A DNA stretch of 64,000 nucleotides from Alistipes sp. (GTDB taxonomy: Bacteria > Bacteroidota > Bacteroidia > Bacteroidales > Rikenellaceae), in contig JAGATC010000008.1 in assembly GCA_017621455.1 (NCBI GenBank), forward strand, positions 1 to 64,000. The letters are read 5' to 3'. The notes beneath the pieces were generated by a model. The model was not told the DNA's origin and made no database searches. It saw nothing but the letters and a program-made list of their open reading frames with translations. The first letter of the stretch is position 1; every line of letters starts with the position of its first letter. The position numbers and the translations under genes are program-made. Below, in pieces: positions 45,445-54,622 of the stretch.

Positions 45445-46503
45445 ATGAAGAATATAGCGATAGTTATACCCTCGTTGAGTGCTGGTGGTGCTGAGAAGCA
45501 GGCTACTCTTTTGGCGGTAACGTTGCAAAAGAGCTACCATGTCGACATCTTCCTATTGCATGGCATCGACTCTATCTCGCCGCAGAATCGTGCCCTGCTT
45601 GAGGGTGGCGATGTTGAGGTGCATCCGCTTCGTGGTACGATGCTCTCTAAGCTGTGTCAACTTAGGCGCGAGCTTAAGCGTAGAGGTGTAGATGTGTTGT
45701 TTAATTACCTCACGAGCTGCAATGTTGTGGGTGCAATTGCTGGGCGCATGGCTGGCGTTAAACGCATATATGGTGGCATAAGAAATACGCGTGTTGAGTG
45801 GTCAAAGATGGTGGCCGACAGGTTTATCCATAACCACGTAGCCACAGGCTCCATCTACAACTGCTATTCGGGTGCCGAATACTTCACCTCAAAGGGGTAT
45901 AAGGCGACACGTAATATCGTCATCCCCAACTGCTTTATGAATATTGCCGAGCCTATGGTAAGGGCCGACCGCGAGGTAAAGCATATAGTAACTGTGGGGC
46001 GTTTCGTGCCACAGAAGGATTACCGCACGCTGATTCGCACGATAGCCTCACTGAGGGCTCTGCGCAAGGAGTTCGTTGTGGACATTGTGGGCTATGGCGA
46101 GCAGGAGCAAAACATCGTGGCGTGGATTAATGAGTTTGGTGTGGAGGATAGCGTAAATATCTACATTAAGCCCGACAATGTCCAAGATATTCTCCGTGAT
46201 GCCGACATATACCTCTCGACCAGCCTCTTTGAGGGTACGAGCAATAGCATTATGGAGGCCATGAATTGGAGCCTGCCGGTTGTAGCAACTGATGTGGGTG
46301 ATAATAGCCATCTTATTGCTGATGGGGTCAGCGGCATGCTTCATCCGATAGGCGATGCCGAGGGTATGGCACAGTCGCTCGCGAGACTCATAGATAGCGC
46401 CGATATGCGTAATAGTATGGGCGCTAATGGTAACAACAACCTGCATGAGAACTACACTATGAAGCTCTTCGAGCAGCGATATGTCGACTTGATAGAGAGT
46501 TGA
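45445..46503 (+). CDS. GT4-family glycosyltransferase (first)
   Basis: A 352-residue GT-B fold enzyme. N-terminal IVIPSLSAGGAEKQATLLA (6-24), then a C-terminal donor domain with IVTVGRFVPQKDYRTLI and the EX7E-type segment STSLFEGTSNSIMEAMN. It transfers a sugar from a nucleotide donor to the lipid-linked repeat on the cytoplasmic side; donor and acceptor are unknown. Next gene in the same direction with six bases between. Confidence 0.9.
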   Translation: MKNIAIVIPSLSAGGAEKQATLLAVTLQKSYHVDIFLLHGIDSISPQNRALLEGGDVEVHPLRGTMLSKLCQLRRELKRRGVDVLFNYLTSCNVVGAIAGRMAGVKRIYGGIRNTRVEWSKMVADRFIHNHVATGSIYNCYSGAEYFTSKGYKATRNIVIPNCFMNIAEPMVRADREVKHIVTVGRFVPQKDYRTLIRTIASLRALRKEFVVDIVGYGEQEQNIVAWINEFGVEDSVNIYIKPDNVQDILRDADIYLSTSLFEGTSNSIMEAMNWSLPVVATDVGDNSHLIADGVSGMLHPIGDAEGMAQSLARLIDSADMRNSMGANGNNNLHENYTMKLFEQRYVDLIES

Positions 46504-46508
46504 TATTT

Positions 46509-47606
46509 ATGAAGATAGTGCTTATAGGAGGACAGTCTATCCCTGGCATTGGGGGCATTGAGTCATACCTTTTTAATATGGCTCAGGCACTTCGTGCGCG
46601 TGGCCACGAGCCGGTGATTATCTGTAGCGACCGCCACTCATTCACCAGCATGGTTGAGGGCGTAGAGATTATCCATAAGCGCTGCCCACGCTCCAATATG
46701 GTAGCCATGCCGTTGCTCTTCTTGCTCTCGTTGGGCTATATCTTCCGCAACCGCAGGAGCATCGACGTGGTCAACTTCCAGTCCATCTTCTTCGCTTTCT
46801 TTCCGGGGTGGCTGGCTGCGCTTGTTGGCTGCAAGGTCTGTTACACCATTCATAGCTTGGCGGAGGATAATCCTAAGCATGGCCCCTTTATGAGGTTTGT
46901 GCTAAGAGTGGCGGCATTCATATCTATATGGCTCTGTGGTCGACGCCTAATTACTATCAGCCGCTCTAAGGCCGAGGAGATTAGGGCTCGCTATGGTCGG
47001 CGCTGCACGATTATCCCCTGCGGTGTAAACCTCCCTGTCGCTGCTGCGGAGTCCGATATCTTGGCGCGCTTTAGTCTTGTGCCTGGCTACTACTACCTAT
47101 TTATTGGACGCATCGACCCCATTAAGAATATCGACACACTTGTCGAAGCATATATTAGCCATGAAAACCCTGAATATAAGTTAGTTATAGCGGGCAATTA
47201 TGATAACGACTACGGCGCCAGCTTACGCCTAATGGCTAAGCATAGCCCCAATATTATCTTTGTTGGCAGCGTTATGGGTGCCGATAAGGATGCGCTACTT
47301 CATGGGTGCTTTGCCAGCTGCTTGGTATCATCCTCCGAGGGTATGCCCATATCGTTGTTGGAGGCCATGGCATACGCCAAGCCATGCATCGTCAGCGACA
47401 TCGCTGCCATGCACGAAGTGGTGCAGCCCGAATGGGTGCTGTGGTGTAGGGTGAGGGATGTAGCATCGCTGGCTAATCAGATGCAATACGCTGAGGATAA
47501 CCGCGATAGGCTCATGGAGGCTGGCAAGCAGATGTCCTCGTTCATCGCCACAAACCACACCTGGGATAACATCGCAAAACAGTATATAGACTACTTAACG
47601 GCTTAA
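46509..47606 (+). CDS. GT4-family glycosyltransferase (second)
   Basis: A 365-residue GT-B enzyme. GGQSIPGIGGIESYLFNMAQ near the start is the acceptor-domain loop. CTIIPCGVNLPV, YLFIGRIDPIKNIDTLVEAY and SSEGMPISLLEAMAYAKP form the nucleotide-sugar site. I prefer ATG 46509 over the upstream TTG at 46500, which overlaps the previous gene. Its substrate is unknown. Confidence 0.9.
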   Translation: MKIVLIGGQSIPGIGGIESYLFNMAQALRARGHEPVIICSDRHSFTSMVEGVEIIHKRCPRSNMVAMPLLFLLSLGYIFRNRRSIDVVNFQSIFFAFFPGWLAALVGCKVCYTIHSLAEDNPKHGPFMRFVLRVAAFISIWLCGRRLITISRSKAEEIRARYGRRCTIIPCGVNLPVAAAESDILARFSLVPGYYYLFIGRIDPIKNIDTLVEAYISHENPEYKLVIAGNYDNDYGASLRLMAKHSPNIIFVGSVMGADKDALLHGCFASCLVSSSEGMPISLLEAMAYAKPCIVSDIAAMHEVVQPEWVLWCRVRDVASLANQMQYAEDNRDRLMEAGKQMSSFIATNHTWDNIAKQYIDYLTA

Positions 47607-47634
47607 ACCTACTAACAGCCTTCGACACTAACTC

Positions 47635-48699
47635 ATGACACTATTCTTCGAACTCATACAGGTTGCATTGGGGCGTAAGGCTTCGCTTTCGCACACGCCA
47701 TCTGCCGAGCAGTGGCAGGAGCTGTATGTCCTATCTAAAAAGCAAGCACTGCTGGGTATCAACTATGCCGCAATTGAGCGCCTACCAAAGGAGCAACGCC
47801 CTCCGCGCAAGTTGCTGCTACAATGGTGCTTGGCTGCAGAACGTATCAAAGAGCGTAACACCGAACTAAATAATAAGATACCCGAAATATCTCGTCGCTT
47901 CGCAAATGATGGCTTCCCAAATATAATTCTCAAGGGGCAAGGAGTTGCTCAGTACTATGCCGTAAGCAATTTAGAACAGTATAGGACTCCAGGCGATGCC
48001 GATATATGGCTAAAAGGCGACAGAAAGGATATTATTGCATACGTTCGCAAATACTCACCAAGTTGCCATGCCGTATATCACCATGTAGATTTCCCCGAGA
48101 CAGATAACGTACACATAGAGCTACACTTCACACCCTCGTGGATGAATAGCTACTTTACTAACCGCAGGCTACAACGCTTCTTTGCCGCGAGCCGTGAGAT
48201 TGATAGTGCCTCGGGCGATATTCCTGTGCCGAGCGTGAAGTTTAATAGGGTCTATATCTTGTTGCACACCTACCGCCATCTCTTTCACGAGGGTGTGGGG
48301 CTAAGACAGATTCTGGACTACTACTTCGTTCTGTTGCAGGGTTTTACAGCGGAGGAGCGCACAGAGACGATGACTATTATCAAGTCGCTTGGGATGAAAC
48401 GTTTCGCTGCGGCCGTAATGTGGATACTGAGCGAGGTGCTTGGCATTAAGGAGTGTTATCTGCTTACGGCGCCCAGTGAGAAGTATGGTAGATTCCTGCT
48501 CGAGGAGATTATGCTCGCGGGCAACCTTGGTCAGCACGATAGGCGTATCTCGCATCGCGATAATGAGTCGGACCTCGTGCGAGGCATGCGTAAGGTGAAA
48601 CGAAACTTCCGATTTTTATTTAGCTACCCATCAGAGGTGTTGTGGAGCCCATGGTTTAAGCTCTGGCACTACTTCTGGCGTAGGCGTGCAAACTCATAA
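47635..48699 (+). CDS. Nucleotidyltransferase-family protein
   Basis: A 354-residue protein of the uncharacterised nucleotidyltransferase family (NTP_transf_5 type). IILKGQGVAQYYAVSNLEQ then GDADIWLKGDRKD (about 98-130) carries the paired acidic residues of the pol-beta-type active site, and VDFPETDNVHIELHF a third. Members occur in polysaccharide and peptide-modification clusters, mostly without known substrate. It ends the co-directional cluster. The 5' half is somewhat AT-richer than neighbours. Confidence 0.8.
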   Translation: MTLFFELIQVALGRKASLSHTPSAEQWQELYVLSKKQALLGINYAAIERLPKEQRPPRKLLLQWCLAAERIKERNTELNNKIPEISRRFANDGFPNIILKGQGVAQYYAVSNLEQYRTPGDADIWLKGDRKDIIAYVRKYSPSCHAVYHHVDFPETDNVHIELHFTPSWMNSYFTNRRLQRFFAASREIDSASGDIPVPSVKFNRVYILLHTYRHLFHEGVGLRQILDYYFVLLQGFTAEERTETMTIIKSLGMKRFAAAVMWILSEVLGIKECYLLTAPSEKYGRFLLEEIMLAGNLGQHDRRISHRDNESDLVRGMRKVKRNFRFLFSYPSEVLWSPWFKLWHYFWRRRANS

Positions 48700-48731
48700 C
48701 TTTTCAACCACAGCTAATCCAAATTAAGACT

Positions 48732-49589
48732 ATGACCAAACACAACCACACCTATATATTATTATCTACGCTTGTCGAGAGCGAGGAGATGGCCGAGATA
48801 CTCACCGCCTTCCTTGCCGACTACCCCTTCGAGAGCTTTGCCGTAAACCCCTCGGGTGAGAGCTACCGTCTCGATGCACATATCCGCCGTGAAGAGTGGG
48901 CAGAGTGTCGCACGGAGGTCATTGCCATCGCCCAGGAGTATGGCACAATCGCAGCCGAGCAGGAGATCAAAGATGAGAACTGGAACGAGCAGTGGGAGAG
49001 GGAGAGCTTTCAGCCTGTAGTTATTGACAATCTGATGGTTATACGTTCGGCATATCACACTCCGCCTGCCGAAGGCGACGTGCTCGATGTGGTAATATCT
49101 CCCTCGATGTCGTTTGGCTCGGGCTACCACCAGACAACACGCATGATATGTCGTATGATTTACAATCTCAAGCCCCAGGGTGACATCCTCGATATGGGTT
49201 GTGGCACGGGTGTACTCTCGATTGTGGCACTTAAGTGTGGCGCGAATCATGCCGACGCTGTAGATATAGACCCATGGTCGGCAGAGAGTGCTGAACGTGC
49301 TGTGGAGCTGAACAACCTAAGTGGTAGGATGAGGGTGATAACAGGCACGGTGGACGACATCGCCGAAAACCGCTACGATGCAATCTTTGCCAATATCAAC
49401 CGCAACATCATCCTCGCAAGCATGGCGCAGTATGCGGCGTGTCTCAAGTCGGGAGGAAGACTCTTAGTGAGCGGCTTCTTAGAGGAGGATATTGACATTA
49501 TTTTGGCCTCTGCTGCGCAGTATGGCATAACCCCAACGGCCACCATTAAGGATGAGGGTTGGGTGGCAATATCACTAATCAAGGCTTAA
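48732..49589 (+). CDS. prmA: Ribosomal protein L11 methyltransferase
   Basis: A 285-residue SAM methyltransferase. NWNEQWERESFQPVVI, SMSFGSGYHQTTRMIC and the SAM loop ILDMGCGTGVLSIVALKCGA (about 155-174) with ANINRNIIL (catalytic NPPY-like position) are typical of PrmA, which methylates lysines and the N-terminus of L11. The length is normal. It ends 11 bases before the WbqC-like gene. Confidence 0.92.
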   Translation: MTKHNHTYILLSTLVESEEMAEILTAFLADYPFESFAVNPSGESYRLDAHIRREEWAECRTEVIAIAQEYGTIAAEQEIKDENWNEQWERESFQPVVIDNLMVIRSAYHTPPAEGDVLDVVISPSMSFGSGYHQTTRMICRMIYNLKPQGDILDMGCGTGVLSIVALKCGANHADAVDIDPWSAESAERAVELNNLSGRMRVITGTVDDIAENRYDAIFANINRNIILASMAQYAACLKSGGRLLVSGFLEEDIDIILASAAQYGITPTATIKDEGWVAISLIKA

Positions 49590-49600
49590 AACAATTGACT

Positions 49601-50203
49601 ATGACTATTCTACCTTCTGTGTATTATGGCTCGGTGGAGTACTGGGCGGCACTTGTTCAGGCGGGCGACGATGCCATTATCGACCTTGGCGAGAACTACA
49701 TCAAGCGTTCGGAGCGTAACCGCACCGAGATAATGACTTCAGGTGGTGTTATGCAGCTCTCGGTGCAGCTTGCCCATGCTAACCGTCCTCGTCAGCCTAT
49801 GCGCACCATGCGAGTAGACTACTCGAAGCGCTGGCAGCATCAGCACCTCATAGCCATTGAGTCGGCATACCGCTCATCGCCCTACTACGACTACTATGCG
49901 CACCACTTCACACCCCTCTACGAGCGGGAGTGGGAGCATCTCGTGGAGCTTAATATGGCGACGATGGAGGCGATATGTAGAGTCCTAAAAATAGGCATGC
50001 CGAAGATGTCCGAGACCTACATTAGTGCTGCACCCTCAGACCTCGACATGCGAGATAAAAAGAGAGGCTCGACACTATGTGCCGAGCCATATATCCAGGT
50101 GTTTGACGACCGTTTCGACTTTGCCCCTAACCTCTCGATTTTCGACCTAATCATGTGCGAGGGTCCTGCGGCCATCGACTATCTCAGACGCGCTAAGCTT
50201 TAG
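49601..50203 (+). CDS. WbqC-like family protein
   Basis: A 200-residue protein of the WbqC-like family. MTILPSVYYGSVEYWAAL at the start, then NYIKRSERNRTEIMTSGG and the middle YRSSPYYDYYAHHFTPLYE are typical. Biochemical function is poorly known; homologues occur in O-antigen loci. I place the start at ATG 49601, after the prmA stop. Its TAG stop overlaps the stop of the convergent GH2 gene. Confidence 0.85.
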   Translation: MTILPSVYYGSVEYWAALVQAGDDAIIDLGENYIKRSERNRTEIMTSGGVMQLSVQLAHANRPRQPMRTMRVDYSKRWQHQHLIAIESAYRSSPYYDYYAHHFTPLYEREWEHLVELNMATMEAICRVLKIGMPKMSETYISAAPSDLDMRDKKRGSTLCAEPYIQVFDDRFDFAPNLSIFDLIMCEGPAAIDYLRRAKL

Positions 50204-52212
50204 TTGCATAGGGTGATGCTGTCCTTGTGGGTGCGCTGGGCATCGTAGGCGCGGATGGTTGTGCGGCCACGCACAACAACCGAGTCGGCACGATAGTGGC
50301 ACTTGCCTACCTGTCGTAGTGTAACGCTCTTATTATCAACCTCTAATACGGGCATGTCAACGGAACTGTATACATCTATTGTATGCAGCGTATCACGACG
50401 CACCTTCCAGCCTCTGTCGGCTATATGGAGTGTTGGTGAGGAGCTATTCCAGCGTGCGCGATAGAGGTAGTAGGCATCCTTCGGGCGGCTGTGTGAGTAG
50501 TCTACCATGCCAGCGAAGTTCATGCCGTAGGCACGATGCGACGAGGCGTAGTCGAACATATTATCGAGCCATACGCCCCAGAATATGCCCTCCTGGTCAA
50601 TCTGCTCGATATAGCGCTCATGCATCTCGCTCTGGCGGCGCTCGGGGAAGTGGCGAGTATTACGTGTGGCACGCTCTAAGAGTTCGGTGTTATGTCCTCT
50701 CACGCCCGCCTCGCCGTAGCTTACGCCATAGTGTAGTGTCGACCATGTCTTATTCGAGCGTAGCTGCTCGCACCATATATCCACATCCTCAATCGAGCCC
50801 TTCATCCAGCCTACGTTCTGACGCAATACCACAAGGTCGGTGATGAAGTTTATGGCACCATCGCCATTGCTGCACGCCACCGTGGGGCGCGACACATCGA
50901 GACTATGCGCCATGTCGTTAAGTTCGCCGATGTAGCTTATCACGTCGTCGCCACGCTGCCACACCAACGAGAATAGTCCCCACATAACCACTGAGGGGTG
51001 GTTGTAGTTCTGTGCTATAATCTCGCGCAATTGCTCGAAGCCGTTGTTGCGAAGTGCCGGAGTGGGGTAGTATACGATGTCCGAGAGCGATAGCTCGGAG
51101 CGGGTGAGTGGAATATCTATCCAAACAAGCAGACCTTTGTTGTCGCACATGGTGTAGAGGCTGTCGGCGTGAGGCCCTACGAGTGAGCGTATGGCATTGG
51201 CACCCATATCCTCGACCATATTAATATCCGCGGTTAGCTCTTCGTGGCTTATGGCTATACCCACGCCCTCGCGATCGTGAGGCATGCTTACACCTCGTAC
51301 ATCTACGGGTATATCGTTGATACACAGCCTGTTGTTATCGTTTATCTTGATTGAGCGGAATCCTGTCTTAACAACCACCTTATCTATCGGGTTCTTCTCG
51401 TCGCCGAGCATCACTTCCACGTTGTACATCGTCCTACGCTCGGGGCTCCACAGCGAGGGATTCATAAATTCGAAGGGTATCTCCACGGCGCGTTCGGGAG
51501 ATATTTTCGTTGCCTTTACCGTGCGGTGTGTCACCTCATATCCCTCCTCGTCGACAATGCGCATTGTCACCGTTGTGTGGTCGATGTCGGGTGTTGAGAG
51601 GTATACTCTCACCGTGCCCGACACGCTCTCGGCGGATACCTCGTGCTGCTCGACAAGCACACCTTCAGTGGCGTAGTATAGGGGGGAGATAATGTTGCGT
51701 GGTGCGGTTATAAGCTCCACATCGCGATAGATGCCACCCATAAGGTTGAGGTCAGTCGAGAGGGGCAACACATCGCTACGCTGGCTGTTCGACACCACCA
51801 CACGCAGATAGTTGCGTTCGCCATAGCGCACAAAGTCGGTAATCTCGAATATGAATGCCGTAAATCCTCCGTGGTGTTCGCCGACGTAGCGACCATTGAC
51901 GAAGAGCTCTGTTACGGTCTGTGCTCCACCGAAGTGTAGGAATATACGACGTCCCTGCCAATCTGCCGGTATCTCCACCTCGCGCAGGTAGTTTGCCGAG
52001 GTGCGCAGATATTTACCCTCCTCAACCACACAATTCCACGTGTGTGGCAGCGTTATATAGTCAGCATTGGCACCATCCGCAGCATCGGCGTAGTAGAAGC
52101 GCCAGTTGTCGTTGAGACTGTAGCTGTCGCGGTTAGGTGATGCAGCGTATGAAGTTAGCGTGCTGAGGAGCATCGCCAAAAGTAGTAATACGAAATGGGG
52201 TCGTCTGCACAT
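50200..52212 (-). CDS. GH2-family glycosidase-like protein lacking the usual acid/base
   Basis: A 670-residue exported protein with a signal peptide ending near SYAAS. Domains in order: sugar-binding jelly roll (about 30-170), Ig-like (180-290), TIM barrel (295-570) and a C-terminal beta domain. The expected catalytic acid motif after HPSVVMWGLF is NE in active GH2 enzymes, but here it is Ser415-Leu416. A candidate nucleophile Glu501 remains in VSYGEAGVRG. It may be inactive, act by another residue, or only bind glycans. A box TATCTTTG lies 22 bases upstream. It is convergent with the WbqC-like gene, without a terminator. Confidence 0.85.
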   Translation of the reverse strand: MCRRPHFVLLLLAMLLSTLTSYAASPNRDSYSLNDNWRFYYADAADGANADYITLPHTWNCVVEEGKYLRTSANYLREVEIPADWQGRRIFLHFGGAQTVTELFVNGRYVGEHHGGFTAFIFEITDFVRYGERNYLRVVVSNSQRSDVLPLSTDLNLMGGIYRDVELITAPRNIISPLYYATEGVLVEQHEVSAESVSGTVRVYLSTPDIDHTTVTMRIVDEEGYEVTHRTVKATKISPERAVEIPFEFMNPSLWSPERRTMYNVEVMLGDEKNPIDKVVVKTGFRSIKINDNNRLCINDIPVDVRGVSMPHDREGVGIAISHEELTADINMVEDMGANAIRSLVGPHADSLYTMCDNKGLLVWIDIPLTRSELSLSDIVYYPTPALRNNGFEQLREIIAQNYNHPSVVMWGLFSLVWQRGDDVISYIGELNDMAHSLDVSRPTVACSNGDGAINFITDLVVLRQNVGWMKGSIEDVDIWCEQLRSNKTWSTLHYGVSYGEAGVRGHNTELLERATRNTRHFPERRQSEMHERYIEQIDQEGIFWGVWLDNMFDYASSHRAYGMNFAGMVDYSHSRPKDAYYLYRARWNSSSPTLHIADRGWKVRRDTLHTIDVYSSVDMPVLEVDNKSVTLRQVGKCHYRADSVVVRGRTTIRAYDAQRTHKDSITLCN

Positions 52213-52233
52213 ATATTTTGACTTTTATAGTTG

Positions 52234-52241
52234 CAAAGATA
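52234..52241 (-). promoter_or_regulatory. -7 box for the GH2-like gene
   Basis: TATCTTTG on the minus strand, about 22 bases before the ATG at 52212, giving a very short leader. Confidence 0.65.
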
Positions 52242-52262
52242 CGAATAAAGAAAAAAAATTCG

Positions 52263-52270
52263 TATCTTCG
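52263..52270 (+). promoter_or_regulatory. -7 box for cvpA
   Basis: TATCTTCG lies in mirror image to the minus-strand box: AAGATACGAA (52236-52245) and TTCGTATCTT (52259-52268) are perfect complements around an A-rich centre. The divergent promoters therefore share a palindrome that may bind a regulator. Confidence 0.55.
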
Positions 52271-52308
52271 TGCAAATAATTTTACAATAACTTAAATACC
52301 CGAACAGT

Positions 52309-52977
52309 ATGATTATTGACATTATTCTTCTGGTAATTCTACTTATAGCAGCGGTTATAGGCATGCGTCAGGGTCTTATAACTCAGATTTGCTTGTTTTT
52401 GGCTGTGGTGCTCACCACGATTATTGCACCTATTATTGCTGAGCCATTGGGAACATTATTCACTGATAGCGAGATACTTGCTTATATCGCAGGTTTCTGC
52501 ATTATGCTCCTTGTTACGGTGATTCTTGTGTGGGTTATAGCTCCCATTATTAAGAAACACGTGCTCGGTGACTCGTTGCGCAAGATTAATGCTATAGTTG
52601 GTGCTATCGTAGCTGTGGTAACAACGTTGCTTATTATGTCGGTGGCGTGCTCAGCGCTCAATACCTACAATATTGGCGAGGTTAACCACGAGAAGATTGG
52701 CAAGCTTATCGCGGAGTGTGACGATAAGGATGAACTTGAGGATAAGTTCAATAAGATTCTTGATAAAGACTCGGAGATGCGTGACTACTACGAGCCACGC
52801 TTTATTGCCTATGAGACTCTCGACGACTCGTTCCTCTTTGGTGCCTTTGTATGGGTGGGTGAGACCATCTGCCCCAGCCTCGATGAGTTCCGCGAGGATA
52901 TGGCTGTAGGCCTTCAGTCTACTGTTGCAGAGAGCATGACAGAAAGCATCACTGGTGATGGCGGCGACGAGTGGTAA
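52309..52977 (+). CDS. CvpA family membrane protein
   Basis: A 222-residue inner-membrane protein. Four helices occupy the first 125 residues; IDIILLVILLIAAVIGMRQG is the CvpA signature start. A cytoplasmic or periplasmic tail of about 95 charged residues follows. CvpA proteins are linked to colicin V production and envelope stress tolerance; the mechanism is unclear. The last 20 bases overlap rsgA. Confidence 0.85.
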   Translation: MIIDIILLVILLIAAVIGMRQGLITQICLFLAVVLTTIIAPIIAEPLGTLFTDSEILAYIAGFCIMLLVTVILVWVIAPIIKKHVLGDSLRKINAIVGAIVAVVTTLLIMSVACSALNTYNIGEVNHEKIGKLIAECDDKDELEDKFNKILDKDSEMRDYYEPRFIAYETLDDSFLFGAFVWVGETICPSLDEFREDMAVGLQSTVAESMTESITGDGGDEW

Positions 52978-53902
52978 CGACATAACACGCATCGAGGGCA
53001 CCGTTGTCAGCTCCACAGGTAGCTGGTACGAGGTGGCAACTGCCTTGGGCACACTCAACTGCCGCATACGTGGACGCTTGAGGCTCAAGGGTGTGCGCTC
53101 CACAAACCCCGTTGTTGTGGGCGACCACGTCATGGTAGAGCCCGATGGCGACAATAGCGCCATTGTGGAGATTCTGCCACGCCGCAACTACGTCATACGT
53201 CGCGCCTCGAACCTCTCGAAGGAGTCGCATATTATCGCCGCCAACCTCGACCGTGCACTGCTACTTGTCACGTTGCACTCGCCAACAACGCCACGCGAGT
53301 TTGTCGACCGCTTCCTTGTGACCTGCGAGGCATATAAGGTTCCCGTGGTTATCGTCATCGGCAAGGCCGACACGCTTAGCGAGGAGTGGGCTGCCGAAGC
53401 CGAGGAGTTTACTGCGATATACGAAGATGCCGGCTACGAGGTTATGCGCCTATCATCCACCACGGGTGAGGGTGTCGACGAGATACGTGCTATGTTGCGT
53501 GACCACACCACGCTTGTTGCGGGCAACTCGGGCGTAGGCAAGTCGACGCTTATAGGCTCCATCGACCCCACCTTGGATATCCGCACGGGCGAAATCTCGG
53601 ATAGCCACCAGCAGGGCAAGCATACCACGACATTTTCGACAATGTACCCCCTTGAGGGTGGCTATATCATTGATACCCCAGGCATTAAGGGCTTTGGCCT
53701 TATCGACATCGACGATAAGGAGCTCTGCCGCTACTTCCCCGAGATGATGCGCATTGCCCCCGACTGCCGCTTCTACAACTGCACGCACACGCACGAGCCT
53801 GGCTGCGCCGTCACCGAGGCCGTTAAGGAGGGTTTGGTGGCGTGGTCGCGCTATGAGAGTTACCTGAAAATATTAGACGAAGATGACAAATATCGCAAGT
53901 AG
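52958..53902 (+). CDS. rsgA: Ribosome small-subunit biogenesis GTPase RsgA
   Basis: A 314-residue circularly permuted GTPase. An N-terminal OB domain (GTVVSSTGSWYEVATALGTL), then G4 (VIGKADTL), G5, G1 (GNSGVGKSTLIGSI, about 188-201), G2 and G3 (IIDTPGIKGFG) in the permuted order. A C-terminal zinc region (CRFYNCTHTHEPGC) follows. It checks late 30S assembly. I prefer ATG 52958 to the GTG just before it. It overlaps both neighbours by 20 bases. Confidence 0.96.
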   Translation: MAATSGNDITRIEGTVVSSTGSWYEVATALGTLNCRIRGRLRLKGVRSTNPVVVGDHVMVEPDGDNSAIVEILPRRNYVIRRASNLSKESHIIAANLDRALLLVTLHSPTTPREFVDRFLVTCEAYKVPVVIVIGKADTLSEEWAAEAEEFTAIYEDAGYEVMRLSSTTGEGVDEIRAMLRDHTTLVAGNSGVGKSTLIGSIDPTLDIRTGEISDSHQQGKHTTTFSTMYPLEGGYIIDTPGIKGFGLIDIDDKELCRYFPEMMRIAPDCRFYNCTHTHEPGCAVTEAVKEGLVAWSRYESYLKILDEDDKYRK

Positions 53903-54605
53903 ACTGCGCACCGAGGAGCATAGCGACGAGTGGCTGCGCGAGAGGCTTGACTATATGACCCAGTTCCTTACGGAGGAGCGCAAGGAGGTGTTGCGTCGCA
54001 CGGTGGCGCAACGCACTCATTATATGCGCATTATGACCGAAAATATGTTTCACCCGCAGAATGCCAGCGCCATTATGCGCCACTGCGAGGCATTCGGCAT
54101 ACAGCAGATACACACCGTCGAGGATCGCTGCAAATTCGACCCCTCGGTGAATATCGTGCGAGGCACCCAGAAGTGGGTAGATGTCGAGCACCACGAGACT
54201 ACGGCCGAGGCACTCGCCGCGCTTAAGAGCGAGGGCTACCGCATCGTGGCCACCACACCCCACCGTTGTAGCTCCACGCCCGAGACATTCGATGTCACTA
54301 AGGGTAAGTTCGCCCTTGTCTTTGGCACCGAGCACGCGGGCATCTCGGAGGAGGTCATCGAGGCTGCGGATGAGTTCTTGATGATTCCGATGTGCGGTAT
54401 GGTCGAGAGCCTCAATGTCTCGGCTTCGGCCGCCATCCTTATATATATGCTCTCGGAGCGTATCCGCCAAACGGTTGATGGTTGGCAACTTAGTGATGCC
54501 GAGCAACTTAAGCTACTCACACGCTGGACAATGTCGTCGGTACGCGACTTCGAGGGCATCCTCCGCCGCGCCGAACAGAGTGGAAAGTTGACGGTGGAAT
54601 ATTAA
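53883..54605 (+). CDS. trmH: TrmH-family RNA 2'-O-methyltransferase
   Basis: A 240-residue SPOUT methyltransferase. NMFHPQNASAIMRHCEAFG (motif 1), FALVFGTEHAGISEEVIEAA (motif 2) and MIPMCGMVESLNVSASAAIL (motif 3, trefoil knot) are complete. The N-terminal extension and the length fit TrmH proper, which modifies G18 of tRNA, although rRNA-specific paralogues exist. An AT-rich insertion begins directly behind it. Confidence 0.9.
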   Translation: MTNIASRLRTEEHSDEWLRERLDYMTQFLTEERKEVLRRTVAQRTHYMRIMTENMFHPQNASAIMRHCEAFGIQQIHTVEDRCKFDPSVNIVRGTQKWVDVEHHETTAEALAALKSEGYRIVATTPHRCSSTPETFDVTKGKFALVFGTEHAGISEEVIEAADEFLMIPMCGMVESLNVSASAAILIYMLSERIRQTVDGWQLSDAEQLKLLTRWTMSSVRDFEGILRRAEQSGKLTVEY

Positions 54606-54622
54606 ATGAATTACTCCCTAAC

